From DATBHW01 sp035307385 (GTDB lineage Bacteria > Chloroflexota > Ktedonobacteria > Ktedonobacterales > DATBGS01), in assembly GCA_035307385.1 (NCBI GenBank), contig DATGID010000087.1, forward strand, positions 248,001-312,000: a DNA stretch of 64,000 nt, given 5' to 3'. Both the position numbers and the translations under genes were made by a program. Positions 34,275 to 43,662 of this stretch are shown here, piece by piece. The notes beneath the pieces are model-generated. The model searched no databases and was not told the origin of the DNA. It saw only the letters and a program-made list of their open reading frames with translations. Position 1 is the stretch's first letter. Every line of letters begins with the position of its first letter.

Positions 34275-35396
34275 TCAGGCGCTGCGCGTTTCGGCTGATT
34301 CGCTGGCGGTCATATAGTGCTGGAAGAGATGCCCCCAATGGGTCGTTGCCAGCCAGCGCTCGAAGACACGCCGGTCTTTCAGCGGCCAGCGATAGTAGTC
34401 GTGGTAGGTTTCTGATCCCAGGATAAAGACATTGACAAGCGGCGTGCGGAAGAAGAAGTTCTGAAAGCTCTTGAGCGGGCCAAACCACATGATGTCACCG
34501 ACGCGGCTGGCCCCATTGTCGCCAACGGTGAAGCCCCAGCGCTCGGCGGAGATGTCAGCGCCCACCACCTCGATCTCGTTCATCTCGCCCACGCCCAGCC
34601 CGTGCTCGTGCGCCAGCTGGATGTATTTGATGGTCATCGGGTCGAAGCCCATCATCCAGGCGGCCACCGCGTCGATAGCCGTCTGGTCAGCGCTGGCAAG
34701 AATATAATCCTTGATAACCGGGAACATCGTCCGTGGGCCGGGGCCATTGCCAGCGGTTGTGCCATCCATCACGGCGAAGATGCCCTTGTGAATTTCTTGC
34801 TGAATCGCCAGCAAATCCACCAGCGTCTCGTGAATCCAGCTATGGGTATAGTGGCGCTTCGTGTTGAGCAGGCCCCCAAAGGCGTTTTTCATCGCGCCGG
34901 TGGTGGTGGTGTAGATGTGACATTTCATCGTGGGCAGATGAACGATATTTTTGCCAAAGAAGTAATCGGGAATGGAGATGCCTTCGGGGAAAATCTGATC
35001 GAGCACCAGCATCTTATGCTTTGGCTCGTATTTGACCCAGGTCATATCCTCCGGCTTGAAGTTATACAGCACGGGAATCTGGTATTTGCGGAAGATGGGC
35101 ACATAATTGTTCAGGTCTTCGCCTTTGAAGGCGTTGGTTACAACAGTCTTGTTCTGCACGCAGGTCAAATCCTGATAGCCACCCGCGCGCAGCGCCTGAA
35201 CGACGCCCTCCATCTGCCAGGGCGTCGTGTTGGCAGCGGGAAAGGGGAAATGCCAGGAAATATTATCTTTCAGAATTGTCGTGGCGGATGCGTCGAGGTG
35301 CTGCTCGAAGTTGGCAAGCTGCATCAGCCGCCCGTAGTCTTCCGAAACGGTTTCGGGCCGTGTTTTGATCACGGCGACCTTGGCGCGCGTGGGCAT
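34275..35396 (-). CDS. DUF362 domain protein
   Basis: About 373 residues of the DUF362 family (uncharacterised, sometimes fused to ferredoxin domains; no Cys clusters are seen here). Motifs: KVAVIKTRPETVSEDYGRL, KDNISWHFPFPAANTTPWQMEGVV, FFGKNIVHLPTMKCHIYTTTTGAMKNAFGG, ASADQTAIDAVAAWMMGFDP. I chose the ATG at 35396 (MPTRAKVAV), with GAGGAG 12 bases upstream; the frame also extends to a TTG at 35438. It is divergent from the alpha/beta hydrolase gene. No function can be given. Confidence 0.8.
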   Translation of the reverse strand: MPTRAKVAVIKTRPETVSEDYGRLMQLANFEQHLDASATTILKDNISWHFPFPAANTTPWQMEGVVQALRAGGYQDLTCVQNKTVVTNAFKGEDLNNYVPIFRKYQIPVLYNFKPEDMTWVKYEPKHKMLVLDQIFPEGISIPDYFFGKNIVHLPTMKCHIYTTTTGAMKNAFGGLLNTKRHYTHSWIHETLVDLLAIQQEIHKGIFAVMDGTTAGNGPGPRTMFPVIKDYILASADQTAIDAVAAWMMGFDPMTIKYIQLAHEHGLGVGEMNEIEVVGADISAERWGFTVGDNGASRVGDIMWFGPLKSFQNFFFRTPLVNVFILGSETYHDYYRWPLKDRRVFERWLATTHWGHLFQHYMTASESAETRSA

Positions 35397-35637
35397 AAGG
35401 CTCTCAAACTCCTCTATAAATGAACTATCTCTCAGCAACAGATTTGCACAAGCCAGGCCAACAAGGCAGGCACCGCCTGCGCCCTCGCCTGGGGCTGGCT
35501 TCAGGTTTTCATCGATCTCTCTTGTCTTTCATTACCAACGAATACCATACCATATAAATCACCCCCAGGTGACCGAAGGGCCAGGCAGAGGATAGGGAAA
35601 ACGCTGCTGAAGCGCGCTGGTGCTCTTGTCGACTTTC

Positions 35638-35646
35638 TGATAAAAT
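35638..35646 (+). promoter_or_regulatory. Extended -10 element for alpha/beta hydrolase gene
   Basis: TGaTAAAAT at 35638-35646 in the 315-base gap between the divergent DUF362 and hydrolase genes; a start near 35653 gives a leader of about 59 bases. No good -35. Confidence 0.45.
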
Positions 35647-35711
35647 GCGCGCAATCCACGAGCCTGTCTTCATACCGAGCAGGGGCACATGTGCCACGAA
35701 GGAGGAAGCGT

Positions 35712-36743
35712 ATGGCGACACCAGGCGACCATTCCCGCGGAACCCCTGAAGAGTTTCTGCTTTCGGTCTCAGGGTTGAAAGGGCGCAAGCACCTGACCAT
35801 CTATCCGGCGGCCACCCCTGCCGCTTCGCCCTCGACGATCTTTATTCCGGGTATGCGCGGCCACGCCGGAACGTATTCCACGCTGGTGCCATCAGGAAAC
35901 TTTCTGGCGGCGCTGGCCGAGGCCGGGCTGAACGTGGTGGCCGTGGACCTGCCAGGGCATGGGCAGAGCGAAGGCCCGCGCGGCCTCTTCACCTATCACA
36001 GCATCATCAAGACGTTACGGGCTGCTGTGGCCTATACAGCGGAACGCTTTGGCACGCCGGTTGGGGTGACTGGCTCCAGCATGGGTGGCATTCTCTCGCT
36101 GTATGCCGCGCTGGAGGTTCCAGAGATTCAGGCGGCAGCGCCCATGAATGTGCTGGACCTGCGCAATATCGACCCGGCGCTGCATCTGCTGCGCCACAAG
36201 ATCATCGTGCCGCCGACCAGAATGCTGGCGCGCATAGGCGCGGGACCGCTCCTCACCTGGGCGCCTGTGCCGGTGGACGCCTTTCTGTCCACGAAAGAGG
36301 TCTGGGACGATAAGCAGCACGCGCGTGCCTGGCTGCGTGACCCGCTCTCTACATCGGCCTATCGCACCAGCGCCTGGATTTCGGTCTTTATGTCGCCGGA
36401 AGATAAACCGGCGCTGGAAGACTTGAAGACGCCAACACGTATCCTGGTAGGCGCGCGCGATAAAGTGCTGCCAGCCGAGATGACGCGGGCCATCTTCGAG
36501 CGGCTGACCTGCGAAAAAGACCTGGTGATCTTGCCAGACGCGGGACATATGCTGCCGACAGAATATCTGGAGCAGAGCGCGCCGCTGGTGGCCGACTGGC
36601 TCAAGAGCCACCTGATGGTGCAGGCCGCGCCCGCAACGAAGCCTGCCGCAAACGATCAGGAAGCGCCCGCCGCGCCTGCTGTTCCGCGCAAACGGGCCAC
36701 GCCGCGCCAGCCGAAGAAAAGCACAGGCGCGCAGCCAGGATAG
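35712..36743 (+). CDS. Alpha/beta hydrolase (lysophospholipase-like)
   Basis: 343 residues. The nucleophile elbow is GSSMGG (VTGSSMGGILSLYAAL), the oxyanion region PGMRGHAGTYS, and the C-terminal Asp and His are in LVGARDKVLPAE and LPDAGHMLPTEY, so the triad is complete. It resembles monoacylglycerol lipase or lysophospholipase-type hydrolases. The C-terminal 40 residues are an Ala/Pro/Lys tail (TPRQPKKSTGAQPG). AAGGAGGAAGCGT precedes the ATG at 35712. Substrate unknown. It converges with the next hydrolase with almost no gap. Confidence 0.85.
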   Translation: MATPGDHSRGTPEEFLLSVSGLKGRKHLTIYPAATPAASPSTIFIPGMRGHAGTYSTLVPSGNFLAALAEAGLNVVAVDLPGHGQSEGPRGLFTYHSIIKTLRAAVAYTAERFGTPVGVTGSSMGGILSLYAALEVPEIQAAAPMNVLDLRNIDPALHLLRHKIIVPPTRMLARIGAGPLLTWAPVPVDAFLSTKEVWDDKQHARAWLRDPLSTSAYRTSAWISVFMSPEDKPALEDLKTPTRILVGARDKVLPAEMTRAIFERLTCEKDLVILPDAGHMLPTEYLEQSAPLVADWLKSHLMVQAAPATKPAANDQEAPAAPAVPRKRATPRQPKKSTGAQPG

Positions 36744-36744
36744 C

Positions 36745-37662
36745 CTAGCTTGCGCGCTCGGCCTCCATCAGCGCGAAGCTCTTTTCAAAAAAGTCGCTGA
36801 TGCGGCTGATATAGGCTTCTGGCTGGGCGGCGAAGCACTTCACGTGATGGCAATCGGGCAGTTGCCAGAGTTCTTTCGGCTCGCCCGCGTTGGCATAGAG
36901 CAGTTCGCCATCAAACGGTTCATCGACGATGAGGTCAAGTAGATCGGAGATAAGGAAGATAGGGCGTGGCGCGAGCAGGGCAATATCGCGCACCGGACGG
37001 ATGGCCTTGAGGTCGATGTGTGTGATGCGCTCACCCCAAAAGATGGTCAGCGGCGCAAAGGGAAAAGGTGGCAAGCCGGTGAAGCGCGTGAAGGCTTTGC
37101 TGATGTCGCTGGCAAAGTCGGCCAGCGTGCTTTCAGCGACCACGACGCACAGTTGCGGCAGGCGAGCGGCGGCGCGAATGGCGGTGATGCCGCCCAGCGA
37201 GTTGCCGATGATGCCCAGATGCCGGGCGTCGACATCGGGCCGCGCCTCCAGATAGGCGACGGCGGCAGCCACATCTTTCACCTCGTCGTGACCATAAGTG
37301 CTGTGCTTGCCGCCGCTTTTGCCATGGGCGCGCGCATCATAGAGCAGAAAGCCATAGCCTCCTCTGGCGAGCAAAACGGCAGGCTCCAGCAGTTGTTCGC
37401 GGGTGTCAAGGATGCCGTGACACCCGATGATGGTGCGCCCATTGCGTGGCGGAATAAACCAGCCTGAAAGCGTGATGCCGTCTTCAGTTGTAAAGGTGAC
37501 ATCCTCAAAAGCCATCCCCAGGTCGGCGGGCGTGCGGGTGATCGGTTTGCGCGCCGGATGGGTGAGCCGCCATGCGTGCAGCCAGGTGAAGGTCAGCGTC
37601 AGCACCACCAGCAGCACCACCACCCCCGCTAGCGCCAGCAAGAGAACGATGGGCAGGGACAT
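36745..37662 (-). CDS. Membrane-anchored alpha/beta hydrolase
   Basis: 305 residues with an N-terminal membrane anchor (about 3-28) and an alpha/beta hydrolase domain: GCHGILDTREQ, YDARAHGKSGGKHSTYG, nucleophile GNSLGG, later DLLDLIVDEPFDG and the His in PDCHHVKCF. It fits the serine aminopeptidase / BAAT-like S9-type group found as lipid or peptide hydrolases. It starts 12 bases after the glutaredoxin-like gene, in the same direction, so they are probably co-expressed. No substrate evidence. Confidence 0.83.
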   Translation of the reverse strand: MSLPIVLLLALAGVVVLLVVLTLTFTWLHAWRLTHPARKPITRTPADLGMAFEDVTFTTEDGITLSGWFIPPRNGRTIIGCHGILDTREQLLEPAVLLARGGYGFLLYDARAHGKSGGKHSTYGHDEVKDVAAAVAYLEARPDVDARHLGIIGNSLGGITAIRAAARLPQLCVVVAESTLADFASDISKAFTRFTGLPPFPFAPLTIFWGERITHIDLKAIRPVRDIALLAPRPIFLISDLLDLIVDEPFDGELLYANAGEPKELWQLPDCHHVKCFAAQPEAYISRISDFFEKSFALMEAERAS

Positions 37663-37674
37663 GCACGGACTCCT

Positions 37675-37941
37675 CTACAGTTTGATGCCCAACTTGCCCG
37701 CCAACGCCAGATTTGATGGCTCAACCAGAACGCTGCCATCAGGAAAAATGAGGGTGGGAACGCTTCGTGCACCGTTGTTAATGGTCAGCACCACTTCGGC
37801 GGCCTGGCGATCTGTGTCGATATTGATTTCTTCATAGGGAATCTGATGGGCTTCCAGAAAGCGCTTCGAGCGTCGGCAGTCCCCGCACCAGGTGGTGGAA
37901 TACATGCGAATCGCTGGTCTGGCCTCCGGCTTCGTAGACAT
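37675..37941 (-). CDS. Glutaredoxin-like (mycoredoxin-type) protein
   Basis: About 88 residues, a small thioredoxin-fold protein with the redox motif CGDC in STTWCGDCRRSKRFL, cis-Pro in SVPTLIF and the DGSVLVEPS end. The TTWCxDC start is that of mycoredoxins and NrdH-like glutaredoxins of bacteria without glutathione. I chose the second of two adjacent ATGs (37941) because GAGGAG lies 7 bases before it; the first (37944) is also possible. The longer frame to 38031 has no support. First gene of a probable two-gene unit with the membrane hydrolase. Confidence 0.85.
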   Translation of the reverse strand: MSTKPEARPAIRMYSTTWCGDCRRSKRFLEAHQIPYEEINIDTDRQAAEVVLTINNGARSVPTLIFPDGSVLVEPSNLALAGKLGIKL

Positions 37942-38327
37942 CATACATCTCCTCAAGAGGTTCGTTTGGCGGGAAAGCCGCCTCGAGTCAAAACTATACA
38001 AAGTATAGCAGAGGCTGTGGCCCCCTGCCAATACTCACAGCGGGCGCGTTGCTGCATGGCGCATCCCAGGAGAAAAGATACGAGCGAGCATTCTCTACGT
38101 TGGCAAACCTTTACCAGTGTGCGACAATACAGATGGCATAAAAGCGCCAGAAGTGGCCTGGCTTTGTGTAGCCAGCGGGGGTTGTGAGCTTTGCCATAGC
38201 ACGATGCTGGGGATGCGGGTAAGATATGTGGGGAAATAGTCATACATTGGACAGAAATGTACACGGATGGTGATGGCGAGGCCGGTGGGGAGGCTATGGC
38301 GGCGACATTTCGCCGCGGGTGTAACCG

Positions 38328-39317
38328 ATGGAGACTTTTATTCGTCTCTTCAACTTGGACGATGCTGACGAACCTGCCGAGGGATCAAGCTCTCAGATAG
38401 TGTCTGGCCCTGGAGGGTGTTCGCCTGAAATGGGCAAAGCGTTGGCCGCGCATGCGGCTAACGGGAATGTCACTGGAGATGCAGAGATGGCGCAGCCAGA
38501 GCTGCTGGAGAAGGTGGCGGAAGACGCTGAACTGAATGGGCATGGGGAAGCAGATGGGCGTGGAGCGAGCAGGTCACGCAAGGGGATTCGTGTGGCTGAG
38601 ACTGGCTCTGCGGGTGAGGAAAGAGATGAGGATGAGGCCCGCGCGCTGGATGAGGAAGAGGAAACAGATGATGAGGAAGATGAAGTTCCGGCGGCCTCTG
38701 GTGACGATCTGATCGATCTTTCCGATTTTGAGATGCTGTTTCAGCGGTTTCAAACACCCATTATCAACTTTGTCTTTCGGCTGGTTGGCAATCGTGAGCA
38801 AGCGTACGATCTATCACAGGATGTCTTTGTCAAGGCGTTTAAGGCGCTGGCTGGCGGAACGAAGATTCATTCTGGCGCTCTGTCGGCCTGGCTCTATCGC
38901 ATTGCCGCCAATACAGCGACGGATTCGCTGCGGCGCAAGCGTTTAATCGCCTGGCTGCCACTTTCACTCTTCAATGAAGATCGAGGAGTGGGGGCCGGGG
39001 TGGGAACCCTTTCTGGTGAGCCGGGTGGGGGTATCTCTGAAGAAGGCTTCTCGAGCGCCGCCAGTCTGTATGATGGTGGAAGTTATAACGGCGGGCGCTT
39101 CGAGCAGCGCGTGGCGGATCGTGAGATTGTGGATAAAGTGCTGAGCCAATTACCTGTGAAATATGCAACCTGCTTGCTATTATACGAGCATGAGGGTTTC
39201 TCGTGTAATGAAATCGCCGATGTTCTCAAAATTAGCTCATCGGCGGTGAAGATGCGGCTGATGCGCGCCCGCGAACGGTTTATTGCGCTCTATCAGCAGG
39301 AGGTGGATGGTCCATGA
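38328..39317 (+). CDS. ECF sigma factor with long acidic N-terminal extension
   Basis: 329 residues. The sigma domains are at the C-terminus: region 2 at about 132-205 (FQRFQTPIINFVFRLV, DLSQDVFVKAFKAL, WLYRIAANTATDSLRRKR) and region 4 at about 265-325 (LPVKYATCLLLYEHEGFSCNEIADVLKISSSAVKMRLMRAR). Before them is an unusual extension of about 125 residues, Glu/Asp-rich and probably disordered (DEDEARALDEEEETDDEEDE), and a Gly/Ser linker separates regions 2 and 4. It overlaps the anti-sigma gene by 4 bases (ATGA). Confidence 0.9.
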   Translation: METFIRLFNLDDADEPAEGSSSQIVSGPGGCSPEMGKALAAHAANGNVTGDAEMAQPELLEKVAEDAELNGHGEADGRGASRSRKGIRVAETGSAGEERDEDEARALDEEEETDDEEDEVPAASGDDLIDLSDFEMLFQRFQTPIINFVFRLVGNREQAYDLSQDVFVKAFKALAGGTKIHSGALSAWLYRIAANTATDSLRRKRLIAWLPLSLFNEDRGVGAGVGTLSGEPGGGISEEGFSSAASLYDGGSYNGGRFEQRVADREIVDKVLSQLPVKYATCLLLYEHEGFSCNEIADVLKISSSAVKMRLMRARERFIALYQQEVDGP

Positions 39318-40987
39318 CGTGCAAGCAGGCTCGACAACTTTTGGCTGCCTATCGGCGGCACGACCTCTCGCCAGACGAGAATGCCGAACTGCACGCGCAT
39401 TTGTCGGAGTGTGCCGACTGCCAGGCCCGCGCTGCGGAGTATCGCAGCGTAGGCGAGGCATTGCAATCGCTGCCCACGCTGGCGCCTCCTCCTGATTTTT
39501 ACGCGCGGGTGATGGCCGCCGTCCGTGTAGAAGATGAGCAGGCCGCTGAACGCTCTCAGGCCGCGGCGCGCAAAAAGCCTGAAACGGTCGTTATTCCTGG
39601 CCTGACCGATATTTCCTATCTTCCGTCGGTGCGCCGCGCCGTCGCGCAGCGCCGGGCGCGTGTGACCCCGCTGCGCAGCCAGATGAGTCCGGCTGGCGCG
39701 TTTGCCGTGCGCTATGGCGCGGGGCTGGCCGCGCTGTTCATGATCTTCGCCTTTGGGGTGAGCACTGCCCTAGTCCTTTTGCACCTTAGCCCTATTGGTG
39801 GTCCAACTGGTCCAACTGGTGAATGCGTCATTACTCACACCTGTGGTGGCTTCTACACCTCGGTCTTTAATCCTGACCCATTGTATCCCTTTGTGGCGGA
39901 TGCAACTGCCAGCCCCGAGGGACAATACATCATTTACGCGGCGCATAATGCCAAAGGGCAGTGGATGTTGGAGGAACTTGATCGCCAGAGCCAGGAGAGC
40001 ACTGCTTTGCTGAGTGCGCCCGTTGTTGACCCGTTGACGTTGGACGGCTGGGCGCGCAGTTGGGTGCTCTGGGGCCTGGGCGGCCAGGGAGCGGGCAAAC
40101 AGTGGCAACTCAATGCTACCGAGCTATCACCAGCCCTCCCAGGAGCCGCCCAGACGGTGCATCTGCTGCAAGGCAACAAGGCCAGCCCTGAAGGGAAGGT
40201 GGCCGCGCTGCACGGCATCACGACGCTTGGCTCGACAGTGCTGCTGGCTGAGGAATTGACGGATGGGCGTGGGCAACTGGTTTCGCTGGACCTCACTTCT
40301 CAGGGCGATACTGTGCCCTCAGTGATTCCTACCGAGCAGGAGCCAGATCACCTGATTACTGACCCTGCGATAGCCCAGACGACCTCCACATTTGGCGGGC
40401 TGACCTATTATTGGGTCGATCAATGGCAAGACCCTGACGGCACGCTGCATGGCAATATCTGGCGGCTGCTGCCGGGTGGCCTGCCGGAACAGGTGACGAC
40501 GAACGATGTTTCGTTCTCGCCGATGGTGGCCTCGGGGAAATTGTTTTGGTTGGAAGAGCCGCTTCCTCAGAGTGCCAACGCGGCCTCGAATCAATCGGCT
40601 CCGTCGCCTACTGCTACGGCCACCTCGGCCAATGGAAATGCTGCCGAGAGTCAGGTGTCAGGGATCATTTGGAGCGAAACTCCCGATGGCCGTCCTGACC
40701 TGGATACCGCTCCTAAGACGAATATTACCGGGACTGGTTCTCTGGTGTCCACTCCTCAGGCGGGCGAGACCTTTATCGTCTGGGAAGTGAAGAAGGGCGA
40801 TTATTCTCTATATGATGTGCCCAACAATTCTGGTACATCGCTGAATGCGCCTGTCAATAACCCGCTGACATTGTCCGTTTCGCCCACGGCGGTGCTCTGG
40901 GTCACGAGCAATACACCGAACGGCAGCCAGATCACGCCCACCAGAACTACCATCAACCTGATGGATTGGCCTCAGCCGCAGAACTAG
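39314..40987 (+). CDS. Membrane anti-sigma factor with large extracellular domain
   Basis: 557 residues. The N-terminal ZAS finger (C3, H28, C33, C36 region: MTCKQARQLL, HLSECADC) binds the sigma factor encoded by the overlapping upstream gene. One transmembrane helix lies near 134-158 (AGLAALFMIFAFGVSTALVLL), and the remaining 395 residues are outside. This ectodomain has repeated strands such as YIIYAAHNAKGQWMLEELD and YYWVDQWQDPDGTLHGNIWRLLPGG, suggesting a beta-propeller-like sensor. Signal transfer across the membrane is the likely mode of control. Confidence 0.85.
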   Translation: MTCKQARQLLAAYRRHDLSPDENAELHAHLSECADCQARAAEYRSVGEALQSLPTLAPPPDFYARVMAAVRVEDEQAAERSQAAARKKPETVVIPGLTDISYLPSVRRAVAQRRARVTPLRSQMSPAGAFAVRYGAGLAALFMIFAFGVSTALVLLHLSPIGGPTGPTGECVITHTCGGFYTSVFNPDPLYPFVADATASPEGQYIIYAAHNAKGQWMLEELDRQSQESTALLSAPVVDPLTLDGWARSWVLWGLGGQGAGKQWQLNATELSPALPGAAQTVHLLQGNKASPEGKVAALHGITTLGSTVLLAEELTDGRGQLVSLDLTSQGDTVPSVIPTEQEPDHLITDPAIAQTTSTFGGLTYYWVDQWQDPDGTLHGNIWRLLPGGLPEQVTTNDVSFSPMVASGKLFWLEEPLPQSANAASNQSAPSPTATATSANGNAAESQVSGIIWSETPDGRPDLDTAPKTNITGTGSLVSTPQAGETFIVWEVKKGDYSLYDVPNNSGTSLNAPVNNPLTLSVSPTAVLWVTSNTPNGSQITPTRTTINLMDWPQPQN

Positions 40988-41033
40988 CCCGATTTGCTGA
41001 GCAGGGCCATGGTGAGCACTGCGGCGAGTGCTC

Positions 41034-41777
41034 TTAACTGCTGGGCTTTTCTCGCTGACGCCAGGCCGCGTAGAGCACGATGGAGCCAGCGACGGCGGCA
41101 TTGAGCGAGTTGACCTTGCCGCGCATGGGCAGCCGCACCAGAAAATCGCAGTGCTCGCGCAGCAGCCGCCCAATGCCCTTGCCCTCGTTGCCCACCACCA
41201 GCGCGAGTGGCCTGTCCAGGTCAACGCGGTCGTAGTCCTGGGTGGCTTCTCCGGCCAGACCCACCACCCAGATGCCCCTTTTTTTCAGCTCGTCAACCGT
41301 GCGCGTGAGGTTGGTAACCTGCGCCACCAGCAGATGCTCGATAGCTCCGGCGGAGCTTTTATCCACCGCTGGGGTGAGGCCAGCGGCGCGATGCTCCGGA
41401 ATGATGACGCCATGAGCGCCGACGGCCTCGGCGGTGCGCAGCAGCGACCCCAGATTGTTGATGTCTTGAATGGCATCGAGGATAAGCAGCAGCGGCGGCT
41501 CGCCGCGCCGCTCGGCCACCGCCAGAATATCCTCGACGGAGGCATATTCCCGCGCCGCCACCGAGGCGACACAGCCCTGGTGGACCGCGCCACGTGTCAG
41601 TTCATCTAACCGACGACGCGGCGCGTATTCAATCGTGACCCGTCGCTGTTCTGCCTCGCGCAGAATATCACTCAGCCCGGCATCGCGCGCCCCTTCGGCG
41701 AGCAGCAGCCGATGGACGCGCCGCCCTGAGCGCAGGGTTTCCAGCACTGGATTACGCCCCCAGATATATTCTGCCAT
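41034..41777 (-). CDS. rlmB: 23S rRNA (guanosine-2'-O-) methyltransferase, TrmH family
   Basis: 247 residues of the SpoU/TrmH knot methyltransferases: N-terminal substrate domain (WGRNPVLETLRSGRRVHRLLLAEG, RGAVHQGCVA), then motif 1 LDAIQDINNLGSLLRTAEAVGAHGVI, motif 2 LALVVGNEGKGIGRL and motif 3 LPMRGKVNSLNAAVAGSIVLYAA that forms the SAM-binding knot. RlmB modifies G2251 of 23S rRNA. It follows cysS by 19 bases, the gene order also seen in Firmicutes, which supports this choice over other TrmH paralogues. Confidence 0.9.
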   Translation of the reverse strand: MAEYIWGRNPVLETLRSGRRVHRLLLAEGARDAGLSDILREAEQRRVTIEYAPRRRLDELTRGAVHQGCVASVAAREYASVEDILAVAERRGEPPLLLILDAIQDINNLGSLLRTAEAVGAHGVIIPEHRAAGLTPAVDKSSAGAIEHLLVAQVTNLTRTVDELKKRGIWVVGLAGEATQDYDRVDLDRPLALVVGNEGKGIGRLLREHCDFLVRLPMRGKVNSLNAAVAGSIVLYAAWRQREKPSS

Positions 41778-41796
41778 GGCTGTGTATGCTCGTTAG

Positions 41797-43257
41797 TTAC
41801 GACTTGAACTCCCAGGTGGTTTCCTGGGCATGGTCTTTTAACACGACGTTGAGGCGTTCCTCCAGGTCTTTGCGGATGCGGTCCGCTTCGGCCCACTGTT
41901 TGGCGCGGCGCGCCTCGTTGCGGTTGGCAATCAACCCTTCGATCTCGGCCAGCAGCGCCGGATCGATCTCCTGGGCACTTTCAGCCTCGATCTGAATGCC
42001 CAGCACCTCCGTCAGCAGTTCATCCAGCAAGGCCACCGAGGCGCGCAAGGTCGCCAGCGCTTCGGGCGTCAGGCCGCCGCCCAGCGAGGAGGCATACTCA
42101 TTGACCCTGCGCAGCAGGTTATCGATGGCCGCCAGCCCGCCAGAGGTATTGAAATCATCATCCATTGCCGCGATGAACGCCTCGCGGGCTTCGTCCAGCG
42201 GGACGGCGGCGCTGGTTGGCGTCTGGTCAGTAGCCTGCCCAATCGGCCCGCCCTGCGCCTCTTCAGCGCGGCGAATCCGGCGCAGCAGGTTCGTGCGTGT
42301 CTCCACGTAGCGCTGCCAGCGCGGCTGTACCGCTGCTAGCGCCTCTTCGCTATAGGCGATGGGCGCGCGATAGTGATGGCTGACTAGATAGAGGCGAATC
42401 ACCGCTGATGGGTATTTGTTGAGCATCTCGCTCAGCGGGATAAACGCGCCAGAGTGCGCCATCTTTCCTTCGCCCAGGTTCAGCATGCCGATATGTACCC
42501 AGTATTTGGCAAACGGTGTCGCGCCAGTCGCCGCCTCGCTCTGGGCAATTTCGTTCTCATGATGCGGAAAGATCAGATCGGTGCCGCCGCCGTGAATGTC
42601 GATCTTTTCGCCAAGTGTATCCAGCGCCATGGTGGAGCATTCGATATGCCAGCCAGGCCGCCCAGGCCCCCACGGGCTTTCCCAGAAGGGTTCGCCAGGC
42701 TTGGCGGCTTTCCAGAGCGCGAAATCGCGCGGGTCCCGTTTCTTGGGGTCCGGCTCGACACGCGCCCCGGCGACCAGCAACTCTTCTTCGGGCTGGTGCG
42801 ACAGCCGCCCATAGCGCGGAAACGTGTTGACGGCATAAAAGACATCGCCGCCCGATGGATAGGCATGGCCGAGTTCGACCAGGCGCTGCACCATGGCGAT
42901 GATCTTGGGCATATACTCGGTGACGTAGGTGTACTGGTCGGCGTGGCGCACGTTCATAGCATCGATGGTCTTGAAGTAACCCTCGATGTAGCGCCTGGCC
43001 GCCTCTGCTGCCGGAATGTTTTCACGGATGCCCGCGGCGATGATTTTGTCGTCTACGTCGGTGAAGTTCTGGATGTAGCGCACCGGATAGCCGCGATACT
43101 CCAGGTAGCGCCGGATGACATCGTTGAGCACAAAGTTGCGCGCGTGCCCGATGTGCGGGTCGTTTTTGGGGGTCAGGCCGCAGACGTACATTTTGACGGG
43201 CAGCCCATAGGGTTCAAAGACTTCTTCGCGTCCCGATTCGGTGTTATGAATGAGCAT
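41797..43257 (-). CDS. cysS: Cysteine--tRNA ligase
   Basis: 486 residues, full length for CysRS. The N-terminal YVCGLTPKNDPHIGHARNF contains the zinc Cys and the HIGH box; further zinc ligands are in WHIECSTMA and GGGTDLIFPHHENEIAQSE. The KMSKS loop reads KMAHS (GEGKMAHSGAFIPLSE), a departure from the usual KMSKS. The C-terminal anticodon-binding helices follow. It charges tRNA-Cys in the cytoplasm. Start ATG at 43257 with CAAAAGGAG upstream. In the housekeeping block after ispF. Confidence 0.95.
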   Translation of the reverse strand: MLIHNTESGREEVFEPYGLPVKMYVCGLTPKNDPHIGHARNFVLNDVIRRYLEYRGYPVRYIQNFTDVDDKIIAAGIRENIPAAEAARRYIEGYFKTIDAMNVRHADQYTYVTEYMPKIIAMVQRLVELGHAYPSGGDVFYAVNTFPRYGRLSHQPEEELLVAGARVEPDPKKRDPRDFALWKAAKPGEPFWESPWGPGRPGWHIECSTMALDTLGEKIDIHGGGTDLIFPHHENEIAQSEAATGATPFAKYWVHIGMLNLGEGKMAHSGAFIPLSEMLNKYPSAVIRLYLVSHHYRAPIAYSEEALAAVQPRWQRYVETRTNLLRRIRRAEEAQGGPIGQATDQTPTSAAVPLDEAREAFIAAMDDDFNTSGGLAAIDNLLRRVNEYASSLGGGLTPEALATLRASVALLDELLTEVLGIQIEAESAQEIDPALLAEIEGLIANRNEARRAKQWAEADRIRKDLEERLNVVLKDHAQETTWEFKS

Positions 43258-43662
43258 AATGATTTCTTCAGGCTCCTTTTGCTAAGGTGGCTTGCTCAGG
43301 GCTTATGCCCTGGAAATGAACGTGGAAAAAGCGTGTTGCGCCTATGGAGGAGGAGACGGGCCGCGAAGTGGAGCCTGAGGAAGAAGCCGAATCAGCAGCG
43401 GATGTTTGCTCTGGATGGCCTGCTGCCTGACGTGTTATGCCCCAACTTCGAGGCCCTTACGACAGGTGCAGCGCAGCCTTTCTGGTGAATAGTCGTTCAT
43501 GTGAACCATCCTTACGCTGACTGATGATCTTCATTCGAGATGAGATGTCCTGGGCATAACTCATGACATACCCTCTGATAGTCTATCACAATTTTTCAAA
43601 TCTGGTTTCAGCGGTCAGGAATAACCCGTAGAGGATGTAGAGAGTGTAGAGACTTTAGAAAG
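43258..43662. other. Intergenic region upstream of cysS
   Basis: About 400 bases between ispF and cysS on the same strand. I looked for a T-box leader, common before cysS, but found no GGGTGGTACCGCG core on the minus strand. A 28-codon plus-strand frame near 43343 (METs Glu-rich) has no support. The cysS promoter should lie here. Confidence 0.45.

Noticed and set aside
42454..43488. 344-codon plus-strand frame opposite cysS
   Set aside because: Antisense to the cysS coding region, with no domain features; only its end leaves the gene.
43258..43662. T-box leader upstream of cysS
   Set aside because: A weak CGCGGCCCGTCTCC stretch is present on the minus strand, but the invariant T-box core and stem I elements are not.
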